From Sacculina carcini (Eukaryota > Arthropoda > Thecostraca > Sacculinidae): 64,000 nt of DNA. Positions 35,205 to 46,811 of this stretch are shown in pieces. Positions within the stretch are counted from its first letter, which is position 1, and every line of letters begins with the position of its first letter. The position numbers were made by a program, and so were the translations under genes. The notes below the pieces were generated by a model that saw nothing but the letters and a program-made list of their open reading frames with translations, searched no databases and was not told the origin of the DNA. Location of the stretch: positions 4,731,362 through 4,795,361 of the forward strand of contig OU696572.1 in NCBI GenBank assembly GCA_916048095.2, in the 5' to 3' direction.

Positions 35205-38087
35205 ATGTCTTCATCTCCGGTCAATCTTGTTCTTCCCTCTCCTGGATCAGAGCGAATGTATCGCGTCTCCATTGGTTTTGTAAATATTAGATCGTGCCGA
35301 CATAAAACCGATCATATCTTAAACTTCTGCTCTTCTTATGGCCTTTCCATTCTCTGTCTCGCTGAAACTTGGTTACTTGAGTCAGATGTATCGCTGTTTT
35401 CCTCCAACGTATCACCATTTAATTTTCTTCACAAGGCTCGTTCTAATTGTAAATCCTCTGGTGGCGGCGTTGGTTGCATTTTCTCAAACTCTCTCTCCAT
35501 TTCCCCTATCTCTAGTTTGATTCCCCCTCCTTCTTCATTTGAATTTCTAGCCCTATCTCTTCATGTTCCTAACCACTCTGCATTCTGCTTACTTATATTA
35601 TATCGACACAATCATACCGGCACTTCTCCGTTGTTCCTTGATGAATTTTCCCCTCTCCTTGAGGCTGTCACTACGTCTTTTTCTAGCAATTTCTTGATTC
35701 TAGGTGACTTCAATTTTTGGACTGATTCTCCCTCCCGTAACCCCTACTGCTTAGGCTTTCTCTCTATGCTTGAATCTCATGGTTTGTTTCTTTGCAACTC
35801 TTATCCTACTCATACCTCTGGCCATACCCTTGACTTAATTCTGTCTCCGTCGCCTTTCATCTCTTCTGATCGCCATCCTCCGGACGTTCTCACCATTCCT
35901 CCAGATCCGTCAATCTCCGATCACAGTCTCCTTTTAACCTCAATTCCGTTTTCTCCTCCTCCCGTTAATTCTTCTTTCACTTATCGTAACTATAAGAAAT
36001 TTGACCCATCCTCGTTCCTATCACTCCTGGATTATTTTCTTCCTATCCATTTTCTGTACTCACTTTCTCCTGCCGAATTATTTCCGTGTTTGTCTGCTGC
36101 TCTTACGTCTATTAATGATTGCATTTTTCCCCTTCGGACATGCGCTTCTCTTTCTCCTCGCCTTCCTCCTTGGTTCAATTCTAATCTCCGTAGCCTTAAA
36201 TGTTCTCAGCGCCGTCTCGAACGTTGTTGGCGACGCTCTCGTTCTTCATCTGATTGGCTATCGTTTTGCTCGGCTCGATCATCTTACATTTCTGCCCTCT
36301 CTCTCGCCAAGTGTAACTTCTATAAAACTCGTCTTTCTTCTCTTTCTCGCTCTCCCAAATCTTTATGGGCTACTTTGAATTCTCTCCGTGGTCTCCGTTC
36401 GCGTTCTATTTCTTCCACTATAACAGCCTCACAATTTTCTACCTTCTTTGAGGATAAAGTCAATTCGTTGCTTTCCGTTATTCCTCCTTCATTATCTCCT
36501 CTCAGACATATTTCCTCACCTGATCATTTTTCATCTTTTAATCATCTTAGTGTGACTGACTTAACTGCCCTTATCTCGTCAACTAAATTGTCGTTCTCTC
36601 CTTCTGATCCTATAAATTTTAAGGCAATTTCTGAATTGATTCCTTCCCTTTTGCCCTATTTTCTTCATTTGATTAATAGTTCTTTCCTCCATGGCGCTTT
36701 TCTTGCTGATAAACATGCTACAATCTACCCTATCCTTAAAAAACCCACGTTAGATCCAACTGTTATTAAATATTATCGGCCTATTTCTATTCTCAGCTTC
36801 CCTTCCAAACTTCTTGAATCTGCCATCTCTTCTCAACTTTCTCCCTTCATTAACCAATTTCTTGATCCTTACCAATCTGGCTTCCGTCCTTCATATTCCA
36901 CTCAGTCTGTTCTTATCTCTGTAACCAATGGCGTTTTATCCCACTTCTCTTACCGTCGGTCTGCCTTGCTTGTTCTCCTTGATATGTCTTCTGCCTTTGA
37001 TTTGGTTAATCACTCTATTCTTCTTCGTGATCTCTCTCATCTTGGTATCTGCTCTAGTGCTCTCTCCCTTCTCAAATCATATCTCAGTGGTCGGACTTAT
37101 GCTGTGAAATTTAATTCCTGTGTCTCTTCTTCGGTTGCTCTACGTCATGGTGTTCCACAGGGCTCCATTCTTGGGCCTTTGTTATTTAATCTGTACATGT
37201 CTTCTCTTTGTCCTATTCTTCGTAAACACTCTATAAGTTTTCATATTTATGCTGACGATATTCAGTTTTACATCCCGCTTCCTTTTCATTCTCCTTCCCT
37301 GCTATCTGACGTGCTTTCTGATATTTCTTCTTGGGCTGCAGCTCGCAATCTTCTCATCAACACTTCAAAGTCTGAGTTTCTCCCTCTTCATCCTCCGCGC
37401 ATTAGTCCTCCGCTGCTCTCAGTTCCTCTAGCCGTTACCGTTCGAAATCTTGGTATTATTTTTGATTCTTCGCTCTCCTTTGTAGATAACATTCGCTCCG
37501 TCGCACGCACTTGTCGTCTGATCCTACGTTCACTCTATCCCATTCGTCCCTGTCTCGATCAATCTTCATCTATTAAACTTGTTAATTCTCTTATACTCTC
37601 TAGATTAGACTATTGCAACTCACTATACTTTAGCTTACCTCGTTCTTCCCTAAAAATACTACAACGTGTTCTTAACCAATCTTGCCGATTTGTTCTTCAC
37701 CCTACTCCTTGCCGTCATACCTCCAGTTTTCTATTTAAGTTTCGTTGGCTTCCAATTGTCTCTCGTATCCACTTTCGCCTTTGCTGTCTAATCTTCAAAC
37801 TCCTTCATGATCCTAGTCAACCGCCCTACCTAGTCAGTCTTTTAACTCGTTCTGATAATGTTTCTTCTCGTAGACCTGTTCCCCTCATCTGTCCTCGGGC
37901 CACTAATGAATCTTCGTGGTCCTCTAAATCTTTTACTTTCTTCGGTCCGCGTATCTATAATTCTCTTCCTTCTCATATTATTTCATCTTCTTCCTACCGC
38001 ATGTTTGCTTCCCGACTTCAAAATCACCTTTTTGACATCTCGTTTGATCCTGCTTCTCACACTCTCACTCCTTTCGCCAAACTATGA
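35205..38087 (+). CDS. LINE ORF2: APE endonuclease plus reverse transcriptase, 960 residues
   Basis: This is the catalytic protein of the LINE, which nicks target DNA and copies the element RNA from the nick. The endonuclease spans residues about 20-245 with VNIRSC, LAETWL, LILGDFNFW and SDHSLL. The RT spans about 470-800 with KYYRPISILSFPSKLLE, YQSGFRP, VLLDMSSAFDLVNH, GVPQGSILGPLLFNLY and the catalytic YADD at residues about 682-685. The C-terminal part has SRLDYCNSLYFSLP and FRWLPIVSRIHFR, usual for the CR1/L2-related group. The length is normal and there is no stop or frame change, so this copy may encode active enzyme. It is unusually rich in Ser, from CT-rich DNA. Confidence 0.88.
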   Translation: MSSSPVNLVLPSPGSERMYRVSIGFVNIRSCRHKTDHILNFCSSYGLSILCLAETWLLESDVSLFSSNVSPFNFLHKARSNCKSSGGGVGCIFSNSLSISPISSLIPPPSSFEFLALSLHVPNHSAFCLLILYRHNHTGTSPLFLDEFSPLLEAVTTSFSSNFLILGDFNFWTDSPSRNPYCLGFLSMLESHGLFLCNSYPTHTSGHTLDLILSPSPFISSDRHPPDVLTIPPDPSISDHSLLLTSIPFSPPPVNSSFTYRNYKKFDPSSFLSLLDYFLPIHFLYSLSPAELFPCLSAALTSINDCIFPLRTCASLSPRLPPWFNSNLRSLKCSQRRLERCWRRSRSSSDWLSFCSARSSYISALSLAKCNFYKTRLSSLSRSPKSLWATLNSLRGLRSRSISSTITASQFSTFFEDKVNSLLSVIPPSLSPLRHISSPDHFSSFNHLSVTDLTALISSTKLSFSPSDPINFKAISELIPSLLPYFLHLINSSFLHGAFLADKHATIYPILKKPTLDPTVIKYYRPISILSFPSKLLESAISSQLSPFINQFLDPYQSGFRPSYSTQSVLISVTNGVLSHFSYRRSALLVLLDMSSAFDLVNHSILLRDLSHLGICSSALSLLKSYLSGRTYAVKFNSCVSSSVALRHGVPQGSILGPLLFNLYMSSLCPILRKHSISFHIYADDIQFYIPLPFHSPSLLSDVLSDISSWAAARNLLINTSKSEFLPLHPPRISPPLLSVPLAVTVRNLGIIFDSSLSFVDNIRSVARTCRLILRSLYPIRPCLDQSSSIKLVNSLILSRLDYCNSLYFSLPRSSLKILQRVLNQSCRFVLHPTPCRHTSSFLFKFRWLPIVSRIHFRLCCLIFKLLHDPSQPPYLVSLLTRSDNVSSRRPVPLICPRATNESSWSSKSFTFFGPRIYNSLPSHIISSSSYRMFASRLQNHLFDISFDPASHTLTPFAKL

Positions 38088-38132
38088 TTCCATTCAGCTA
38101 TCCATTTTCTATTCCTCCTTATTCTACTCAAA

Positions 38133-38290
38133 ACTCATGTGTATATGTGTATGTATAAGTGCATGTCTGTGTATGTATGTATATGTATAAGTGCATGTTT
38201 GTGTATGTGTGTATATGTATAAGTACATGTTTGTGTATGTGTGTATATATATAAGTGCATGTTTGTGTATGTATGTATATGTATATATGT
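38133..38290 (+). repeat. 32-bp minisatellite in the LINE 3' UTR
   Basis: About five imperfect copies of a unit containing GTGTATGTATGTATATGTAT and AAGTGCATGTTT. Confidence 0.8.
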
Positions 38291-38386
38291 ATTTACGCTT
38301 TGTTGTTCGTCTTTAAGTTATGCGCGCCCGTGTTTTTACAGGCGCTATAGTAAATATATGTTTGTTTGTTTGTTTGTTTGTTTGTG

Positions 38387-38655
38387 TATTCTGTATCCTG
38401 CGTGAATGATCGTCTGATTCTGATTTCGCGTGATTTGTTTTCCCATTCTTACTTATGGTGCCCCATGTGTATGTGTATGTTTTTTGCTTATGTATGTGTG
38501 TGTATGTCTGTGAGTGTGTGTGTGTTCCTATGTGTGCATTATGTGTTCTTACTGTTGTCACATGTTTATCTCCATCGTTGTGTTTGCCTTTTAAATTTTG
38601 TCGCGCTTCTGTGCATATTAGCGCTATAACAAATACATTGATTGATTGATTGATA
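38387..38655 (+). mobile_element. Truncated LINE 3' UTR with ATTG tail
   Basis: The end motif GCGCTATAACAAATACATTG followed by ATTG repeats (38637-38655) parallels the LINE that ends just upstream. No coding part is included. Confidence 0.6.
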
Positions 38656-39527
38656 GTTGTATTGTTTCCTCTTAATATGAATCAAATTTTTAACAAAAAT
38701 ATACCATTAGAAGCTAATTAGGATGATCTATTGAATGGTGCATGTTTAATTGCCATACTATTTCACATATTTTGCCAATTAGAACAAACATGAAATTTTT
38801 ATATTTTCTGCTACACTTGTATTTTTCAATTTGAATTTACGACCCATAATTTTTTATCGCACAAATTGTATCACCATTATATTCCGGATTGTATAAATTA
38901 TTCCAAAACATATACCGATGAATAGTCTTGGAAAAAGTTGTCAAAATGAGCCATCCTAAATTATAGCCGTCAAACATGGGCGTAGATCCTGGGGGATATG
39001 GGGGTATACATGTACCCCCGTCAAATTGACTGGGGGGTCTGAATATGCAATTATACCTACCCCTCCCCCCCGAGAATTCCGCTGAGTTCACTTAATTGGG
39101 TATATTGTCATCAAAACCAGCATAGCAAAAAGTAAAAATTCACGACGAATGTGTGTGTGCAATTATATGAACTATACTTTTCATTGATGTATTTGTGTTG
39201 TAATTGACTAAGCATAAAATGGTTGAGGATCTCATGCAATTCACCAACTGAGTCAACTTTAAACACTAATGCATGATGGCTGTCATCCCCCCGAGTCTCG
39301 ACACTAATCAACGCCCTTGCCGTCAACACACGGCTCTTGTCCTTCTATTGTGAATAAATAACAATAATTATTGTTATTATAATAACTGTTGTTATTATTT
39401 ATTGTTGATTATAATCAACAATAAATATAATTCAATAAAGAACAAATTTATAAATAATTAAAGAAGAAACATCACTCGATCCGACTAGATGTCATAGTGT
39501 ATATTTGCACGCGCTCCTATGTATCAA
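38656..39527. other. AT-rich sequence with G/C tracts and shared 31-bp block
   Basis: A near-palindrome TGGGGGTATACATGTACCCC lies at about 38999-39018, next to other G and C runs (38990-39070). The block 39316-39346 is shared with 33241-33271. No gene was recognised. Confidence 0.45.
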
Positions 39528-39752
39528 CAACTAACAATAAATAAGAGTAAATACATAATAAATGACAATAATTATTAATAAATATATAATAAATAACCAT
39601 TGATATGAGTAAACAGAGAGTAAATAACGATAAATATGAGTAAATAGAAAATATGTAAAGTTAAATATAAATATATAATGAATAACAATAAATATAAATA
39701 AATGAGTGAAATAACCATTAACAGTCAATTACGCTCTTTCAGTAGCATTATG
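39528..39752 (-). mobile_element. LINE 3' end, same family as at 17906
   Basis: On the minus strand, ATGCTACTGAAAGAGCG (MLLKERN plus stop) is followed by AATAAAT-rich 3' UTR, as at 18380-18480. This is a short 5'-truncated copy. Confidence 0.62.
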
Positions 39753-39823
39753 AAAGTAAATGTGGTTCACAGTCACAATAATTCGCTGTAGTTGATTGGT
39801 ATCGGCCGCGATTGCGCGTGCAG

Positions 39824-39923
39824 ATGCGGTCGAGGGACTGATGACAACGCTGCACGACCAGCCGTGGTTCCGACAGGCCACTGTCACCGCGGCCACGCCG
39901 CCAAGCGCCTGCCATCCCAGACT
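39824..39923 (+). CDS. Weak candidate host exon
   Basis: A GC-rich island in AT-rich surroundings. A frame entering in phase 1 after a poor cag acceptor at 39823 reads DAVEGLMTTLHDQPW and QATVTAATPPSACHPR, and ends at a strong GTGAGT donor at 39924. Entry phase fits the exit phase of the exon at 30410, but the acceptor lacks a pyrimidine tract and no family was recognised. The minus strand is also open here. It could equally be old repeat sequence. Confidence 0.2.
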
Positions 39924-40164
39924 GTGAGTGATCCATAGCAAAACGCACAACACCATTAATGAACTGCATTAGCATGTCATATATGCATATCTTATTAGTC
40001 GACAAAGATTGGTCTCAGTCTACACAGAAGGGATCACTGAGTCATGCCTCCGAGGTGACCGGAAATTGCACATGAATAATGTACGATAACATAGACTTGA
40101 ATTTAACATTTATGATTTTTTTACATATTAATTGGTTTTTGTACAGCGCATGCTAGCATACTAG

Positions 40165-41215
40165 GAGTGTTCGATTAGTAATGCCCCTGACTCACTTCCC
40201 ATAGTAGTAGATATACCAAACTGTTCATTTTATAATCTTTCTCTACATAGAAACCACCCAAAGTTATGCATTTCTTTCATTTTTAGACGTAGCTCAAAAC
40301 CACTTCATGGCTGGAAGAGATGGAAGTACAAAGGTGCAATATTAATAGAGTAAGAGTGATGGGGGAGAATTTCATAATCATACGTCCATTATTTTCATTT
40401 GAATTTGATCTGACGGCATGCGAGTTGTGGATCGGATCATTGTTATGCAGGGGAGGATACATCTGATGATCTTGCCCGTACTCTTGATTTTGATAGCTTC
40501 TGTTCATTTCTTCAAAAATGAAGCCTAATAGGCTTCTGTAATTGCTGTACTCTTTGCCAGGAAATAGGTCTTATTTACTCCGTACTGGTCCCAGAAGGCC
40601 GTGAGCATAGCCTTGCCAGCGTAGGACTGCACCCTTGCCTCCTTTGGAGGCGATGAGTTCAAGTGCTTCCACCGCATTGACTGGGCTTTGATCTTTGGAT
40701 CATAGTAATATACCAATGTTTCATTCTGTGTAATCAGTATTTGAAAGAGCTTGACTAATCTTGTTGGCACATATCTAAATTCATCCTCTAGCCTCGACAC
40801 GTTATTGTTTTTGGGAAGGTGTGAGTAGCCTGGGAATCCATCTGGCACACAACTTATGCATTTGCAAACGGTTATGCATTATAATTCCCACATAACTTCC
40901 AATGTTATTGACCTCGTGAGCTATTTATAGAATAGTTATGTGTCAATCTTCCAAAGTGGCAGCCTCAAGTTTGATGGACAAATCCTTGTGAGGAGTACTA
41001 CCAGGTCCGGGAGCTGTTCCCTCAGACTTACGGCCATGCTTAAATGCATGCTTGAATGCACGATACCAGCGTCATAAAAGGTCATATAATGGGTCATCAT
41101 CATAGGCATATTTCATTTCATCAAAAGTCTCCTGTGGTTGTCGTCCTTTTGAATATAGAGCCGGAACATTGCGCGACTCTTAACAGGCTCTTTCACTCCT
41201 TAGGCAGTTAAAACA
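40165..41215 (-). mobile_element. Mariner-type DNA transposon, decayed
   Basis: Transposase pieces run right to left. An N-terminal part has QETFDEMKYAYDDDP and FKHGRKSEGTAPGPGSTPH near 41150-40990; a catalytic part has ETLVYYYDPKIKAQSMRW, YAGKAMLTAFWDQYGV and YFLAKSTAITEAY near 40740-40530; the end has ILPHHSYSINIAPLYFHLF-like residues near 40370-40310, where mariner has the third catalytic Asp in SPDLAP-SD (here Asn-Ile-Ala-Pro, Asp lost). The left end TAGGAGTGTTCGATTAGTAA at 40161 looks like a mariner inverted repeat; the right end is not clear. Stops and frame changes show it is dead. Confidence 0.72.
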
Positions 41216-41971
41216 CATACCATTATAAACCGCAATTCGTTTAGAGATAAATTTCCTAAATAACCATTAGAGAGAAAAATCGTAACACGTGCAAATAATA
41301 TATCTCCATCAGGCAACTGCAAGTGGGTCGGTTGCAATATTTATTGCACGTTCCTCGTATATGCTGGAATTTCAAGCTGAGAGAGCCGATTTGACTGCTG
41401 CATGCTGACCGTATAAAAGCGAGAAGGAATATCAACCATCGAATATTATTTTCTATTCACGATATTGAAAAGTCAGCATGCTTGCTTGAGAAGTCAGTGG
41501 GGATATTTTTACTATTCAATGTTTCAAGAATCCCAATGTATTATACGCCTGATTTTCTTGCTATTTTAAGCTAATTTAATATGGGTAAATGTCCTGAACA
41601 ATGTTTGGCAACGGACACGAAAAAACAAAATTATATTTCATTGATATGTTTAGCATATGAAAGTACAAATAAAAATTGTAAATATGTAATTTGGTAAGCA
41701 TATATGAAAACTTTCATGGTGAATAGCACGCGTTCAATTTTGTTTGGAAGATAACTGAATTATAAATGTTGTGATTGAAATTTTATTCGCACATCATCAT
41801 TGGCTTAAAGCTAACGTTGAACGGGGGTGTACGAGATTTTTACTACGCAATCCACGCCTTAACATCGCTACAGCTTTGTGCGGTCAGCGAGTTATCGCTT
41901 GACTAGCGACTAGCGTCTGTCGGCATTGTCTTCGTTTCTGTAACAATCTGCCGAGAGATAGTTTAACATCA
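41216..41971. other. Sequence with a TATA-like box
   Basis: CCGTATAAAAGCGAG lies at about 41408-41422. No partner features prove a promoter. Nothing else was recognised. Confidence 0.35.
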
Positions 41972-42454
41972 GTGACTGCCGTGCCAATCTCGTATTCAGC
42001 CAACAAGAATTTTACGTCCTGCTCTAGTGCCGGTGTAGTTTGTCAATGTCCGTGCTTGTACTGCAGATATACGCCGGTAGTGTGTGACAAGCTCCGAGTA
42101 CCGGCCAGCGCTTTTACAGCCAGCTCTTACCTCAGTCGACAATTCGCGCCCCAGCACGCGCGAGTCGACTCGGAGCACGGTCGCCGGCAGACAAGTGAGC
42201 GATTGCCAATAAAGCACGATGCAATACGCTGGACGCTTGCCAAGAAGGTTTTTACGGCGGTCGAGTTAAATCGAGACATCGTGTTCATTGGCGCACGTGG
42301 ACAGGCATTGATAGCGGCCCATTTTCAATTATTCATTGAATACTTTCATTTAAGGAAATTTTGCAGACTTTTGCAATGCACTCAAATACTTTTCAATAAC
42401 CGGCAACATTTATATTGTTCTTCCAATTCTGGTTTGCCAAATTTGGGCTGTTAA
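41972..42454 (+). CDS. Unrecognised 160-residue frame in a GC-rich island
   Basis: This open frame starts MTAVPISYSANKNF and includes CQCPCLYC and SRQFAPQHARVDSEHG. I do not recognise it. The DNA at 41820-42300 is more GC-rich than its surroundings, contains CCAATAAAGC near 42207 and lies about 560 bp downstream of a TATA-like box, so an LTR or an old element is as likely as a gene. No repeat partner was found in the window. Confidence 0.25.
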   Translation: MTAVPISYSANKNFTSCSSAGVVCQCPCLYCRYTPVVCDKLRVPASAFTASSYLSRQFAPQHARVDSEHGRRQTSERLPIKHDAIRWTLAKKVFTAVELNRDIVFIGARGQALIAAHFQLFIEYFHLRKFCRLLQCTQILFNNRQHLYCSSNSGLPNLGC

Positions 42455-43479
42455 GTTTAAATTTCATCTCCTCGTTATCCTCTCTCTGATGTTTTCTTCA
42501 ATATTTTAATATCGTACTGATGCAATACTGCTGTAAATTCAAGGGAACTCAGCAGGCATTACACTAATTCCACCGGCACTAATTACAAGTATTACATGCT
42601 ACATTACAGTTTTATATGTAGTTCTGCAAAATATGTTGCTGCGCTTGGTGCGACTAAACACTGAGTGTGTCTCGACAGACACCATCAGTTGCAGGTTTGA
42701 GTGTACGATAATTTGCCACGACCATCAAACAGATACCAATGTGCAAAAACCGGAAAAAAATCAATAGAAATTTGAGTTGACACATTGAAAAAAGTCGTGC
42801 GAGTGCACTCCTGTTATTATCACTAAAATCAATGAACAAGTTTAAATGCGAAGCGAACGAATTTTAAGTTAGAAGTTTGAATATCATTTATCAAATATCA
42901 TTAGAAGTCATTTTTTTATGAGTCATGCAAAGAATTAATATTATGGAAATCATATATATGGGATGTTGTGTAAATCATTGAGTTAACCATTGTGTAAGAA
43001 AGCAGGGTTTGATAACCGTTTTTTTCTGCTAAAAACCTAAACTGTTTTTAAAAAAAACAACAGGTGGCATACATTTTCTCATTTTATACATATTACCTTT
43101 TTCCTACCAGAAATGAACTACGTTGATTATAATAACTTTCATCACTTCATTCAACATATCAATTATTTGCAAATATATATGTACAAACACTGCAAATATT
43201 TAAACAAAAACTACAAATATACACTATACAAATACACTATACAAATATACACTATACAAATATACACAAAAACTACAAATTTAGTGTCCCTAATGAGGCT
43301 ACGAATGAAAGCGGGTCGCATTAATCAGAGTGGCAATCCTGACCAGAAAAACGAGCAATATTTTCGTGTAGGAAAAAAAAGACTGAAGAAATATATTGAA
43401 TGTACAAAAAGGTATTTGAACACAAATGTCTACATCAAAGAAACCATCATCCATAAAACCAGTTCTAACTCAGGTTACT
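42455..43479. other. AT-rich sequence, no gene seen
   Basis: Includes a short tandem ACTATACAAATAC run at about 43209-43265. Nothing else was recognised. Confidence 0.5.
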
Positions 43480-44010
43480 AATAAAAATCTATTCATTTGG
43501 TTCAACTTTCCTTGATCTGCCGCCAATTTTTCCAAAATCTCTACATCTACAAAAACCGTTTTTCAAAAAAATATACTTTGAAAAAACCACGGTTAAAAAA
43601 ACAGTTTAAATCAAGTGGTTTAACTATTCGCTTATACCAGCAGGCAACTTGCTATACAAAAGGTATTTGAACGCACATAAATCAAATCTATCTTCCATAG
43701 ACACTGTTTAAGAAAGCATTGTTTCATTAAAAAAGCGTTAGTATAAATATACGTTTGTCAAAAAACACTTGACCAACCAATTAACTTGTCTTGTTCTGCT
43801 GTCAACATTTCCTCAATCTGTACATTAATAAAACGAATTTATAACCAGTTTTAAAAACATCACTACATTTTTTAATAAAAAACATGGTTTCCTTAAAAAA
43901 CACCTGATTACCCAATGAATTTGTTTTCTTCTGCTGACAAATTATCTCAAATATCCACATCATTAAAACCATCTTTAAAAACATGGGTTTTCTCAATGAA
44001 TAAAATCTAA
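43480..44010. repeat. Diverged tandem repeat of about 139 bp
   Basis: Blocks starting near 43495, 43757 and 43896 share a pattern of AAAAAACAC, then CTTGTTCTGCTG-like and CTCAATCTG-like segments. At least two adjacent copies are spaced about 139 bp apart. Strongly diverged. Confidence 0.5.
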
Positions 44011-46440
44011 ACCACCGGACCCGGATGCACTTTCAAACAGTCTCCTGAGGTATTTATTGATAACTATTTTTTTACTATTATCAAACTATCTTTGAAATTG
44101 ACACGTAAAGATGTACAAAACATCAATTAAACTCATTTATATGTAATAAAATCCAACATCCGATGACGATTGGGGTTCATTCTAAAAAACATATAACAAC
44201 CCCTGAAAACATGTTTTTTATATAAAAAACGCAAAAATAACGTTTTTTGCATCACTACACACAACACACACATACACATACATACACGCACATTAAACAC
44301 GAATGTAAGGTGGTTAAATTGGAATTATTATGAGTAAACTATCATATATGCCACTAGCAAAATAACGTACATGCGTCCGCTTAGAATTCAATACACACAT
44401 ACTATGCACTATACACTACACACACATGTACACTCTATACACATCTGTACACATCTATATGTACACAATGACATACACACATACATGCATATGCACATAC
44501 AGAGAATTGTTGATGGTGAATTAGTTGCTATGTGTGAGCGTGCTATATTGTTCAAATGTCTTGCCTCGAGTGAGACACATAATACTCACTTATTATGTGA
44601 CTAAAATAATAATACAATAATCAAATAACTTACTCTTAACATCAATTTCGGCCCAGCTAATTCAGTCTTGTTTCTCTCATTCATTCTAGTCTGACTGAAC
44701 ATTTGGTTGGATTTTCTTCAATAGTTTTGACTGAATTTTTCAAAATCATTTTTCTGTTTTTCATTTTTCTCATTATAAATAATCTCTAGGAGTATATTTT
44801 TGTTACGAGTATACTTTTTTGTACAATATTGAAATATATTCTCAACCGATTAAAGTTCATATTGCTATTTGACACAGTATTATAGTAGTAATTTGCAATT
44901 GTTGTTCTATTTTCTTAGTCAACCGCTAGTGCACACCTGTGCAGGTATGATTATGTTGATATGAACGCGCCAGCTTATTTTATACAATTCATTTCGGATC
45001 CTGCGTTGCAACGTGAATTGCACTTGATGCTTAATTCCTGTGTTAGGTGATTTATGTTAGAATGCTATTAATTATACGATTAATTAGACATAACTGACGA
45101 GCTGGGGCGGTTCTATGCTCGTCCATCTTAATTTTTATTATACACTGGGACTTTTATGTTGTTTATTCCGTTGTATCACGCAACATTGTCTGCCTCATTT
45201 CTTGTCTGCTTTATCGTTTCGCCGGTGTGATGTGTGTGTGTGTATGTGTGTGTATGTTTGTGTGTGTGTGTACTTATGAGTGTGAGGGTTAGAACTTTGA
45301 GATATATGGCGGATATGCTAAAAGTTCTAGCAAGTCGATAAGCTTTATTACCCGGCCCTCTCTCAATTGTGACCAGTATGCTAAAGTCACAATCACGATT
45401 GTCTGATGGTTCAAAAACATACCCAACAACTCATGGTTCAACATGTTTGCCATTTGTCGGTACTCATTGATAAAGCTGCTGATTATCGTCTTCATGTGCT
45501 AGTTCTCATCAATATTTGCGGCAAATGAGATAATTAACGTGGTCTGAATGCGGCGTAATAATGCAATGATTTGAATGTAGATGGCGGCAATTATATAAGC
45601 GTGACAAAAGCTTGATAAGAACCTTGACAACAGCACCATATAATACAGAACTAGCGATTGTATTATGTCGATCGCAAGCGCAAGATATGATAACTGATAT
45701 TTGGTATGGTAGTTAGTTATATACTTAGTCTTGTGCTTTCAATATCCAATTGATGGTTAGCGAGAATAATGTTCAATGTGCCCAGGTCATTACGGTCTGT
45801 TCAACTCGAACTGAAATTCGTAGAATCCGGGTTGCAATACTGTAGGTATCCAAAGGCCGACGACCTTACTAGAACCGGTTGAATGGCTGAATGAAAAGTC
45901 TTTTTAGCAAACTCTTTTGGTGATCTTTGGACTTTGGACGACCTTCTTGGTGTAAGTCACACGCTTATAGCATTAACTGAAATCGCAAAATCACGATGTA
46001 CGAGACTCGTATTCTAAGACTTTCAGCTGATGTTTCAACGAGTACATTGCGCACAGGGATAATATTTCGGTCGGAAAATGTTATTAGCTGAAGATAATGC
46101 AATTGATAGGCTCCAAATACATGAGCCGATTTCCAGGACAAAATGCATAATTCACGCGTATCACCCTAGTCTAGCAATGCAATTAACAGCTCCGTGAAAT
46201 CTGTACGCACGCCTGCCTAATCAATCGACAGTTTGACTTTCGGGTGCGAATGTTGACATAGCAACTTCGGGTATTGCGTGGCTTCTGAGAAAAACTCAAA
46301 TTATTGTTTTTGTCTTCAAAAAGTTTCGGATTACTCCTTCTTCGGTGACCTTGGACAGCTCATTGGAGAAGGAGTAGTCTGATACGCTTGACTACAGTAT
46401 TAATCATTTGTTTTTTCTCATACGCCAATTATGTCAAAAA
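44011..46440. other. Long stretch without a supported gene
   Basis: CA-rich sequence lies at 44250-44500 and GT repeats at 45230-45275. Minus-strand traces near 45780-46280 vaguely suggest old retroelement pol but no motif can be named. Probably intron. Confidence 0.4.

Positions 46441-46526
<86 letters not shown>
46441..46526. repeat. (TA)43 microsatellite at the PLE border
   Basis: A pure TA run of about 86 bp. Confidence 0.95.
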
Positions 46527-46527
<1 letters not shown>

Positions 46528-46611
46528 CATAAAGAAGTTGCACTCACGCACCCGGTTATGTTATATGATGAAAAAAGTATACTTCATCGGGCACACTTAT
46601 TTATGTATTAG

Positions 46612-46644
46612 TACGACGTTTCGCCTCAACAAGGCTTTATCAAG
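46612..46644 (-). ncRNA. Hammerhead-like core, left arm
   Basis: On the minus strand: CTTGATAAAGCC, a 7-base loop, GGCGAAACGTCG. The GCC/GGC pair forms stem II; the core is a variant of CUGAUGA...GAAA. Confidence 0.5.
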
Positions 46645-46811
46645 TACTGTTTTATAAAATACATCAAAAAGACGAGCCAAGAACACAACATATTTAGTAG
46701 ATATAAGTGAATATAAACATTAAGACACGCGTATATGATTTTGACACACTTTTAAGTAAATAATATATAACTAACAATCGACAATTACATGCAATAAATA
46801 TTACCATTAAA

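Larger units (their letters stand above)
33721..38386 (+). mobile_element. CR1-group-like LINE, nearly whole
   Basis: This plus-strand non-LTR retrotransposon has a 5' UTR from about 33721, ORF1 from about 34064 to 35129 in two frames, ORF2 at 35205-38087 without interruption, a 3' UTR with a 32-bp tandem repeat, the end motif GGCGCTATAGTAAATA near 38342 and a TTTG tail at about 38358-38386. The exact 5' end was not found. Related 3' ends occur at 38600-38655 and 62080-62115. Confidence 0.82.

Noticed and set aside
38976-39075. MITE starting CATGGGCGTAGATCC with G/C tracts
   Set aside because: It looks like a hAT-type end, but no matching opposite end or duplication was found.
45780-46280. 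Old retroelement pol on the minus strand
   Set aside because: There are only vague residue patterns and no motif that can be named.
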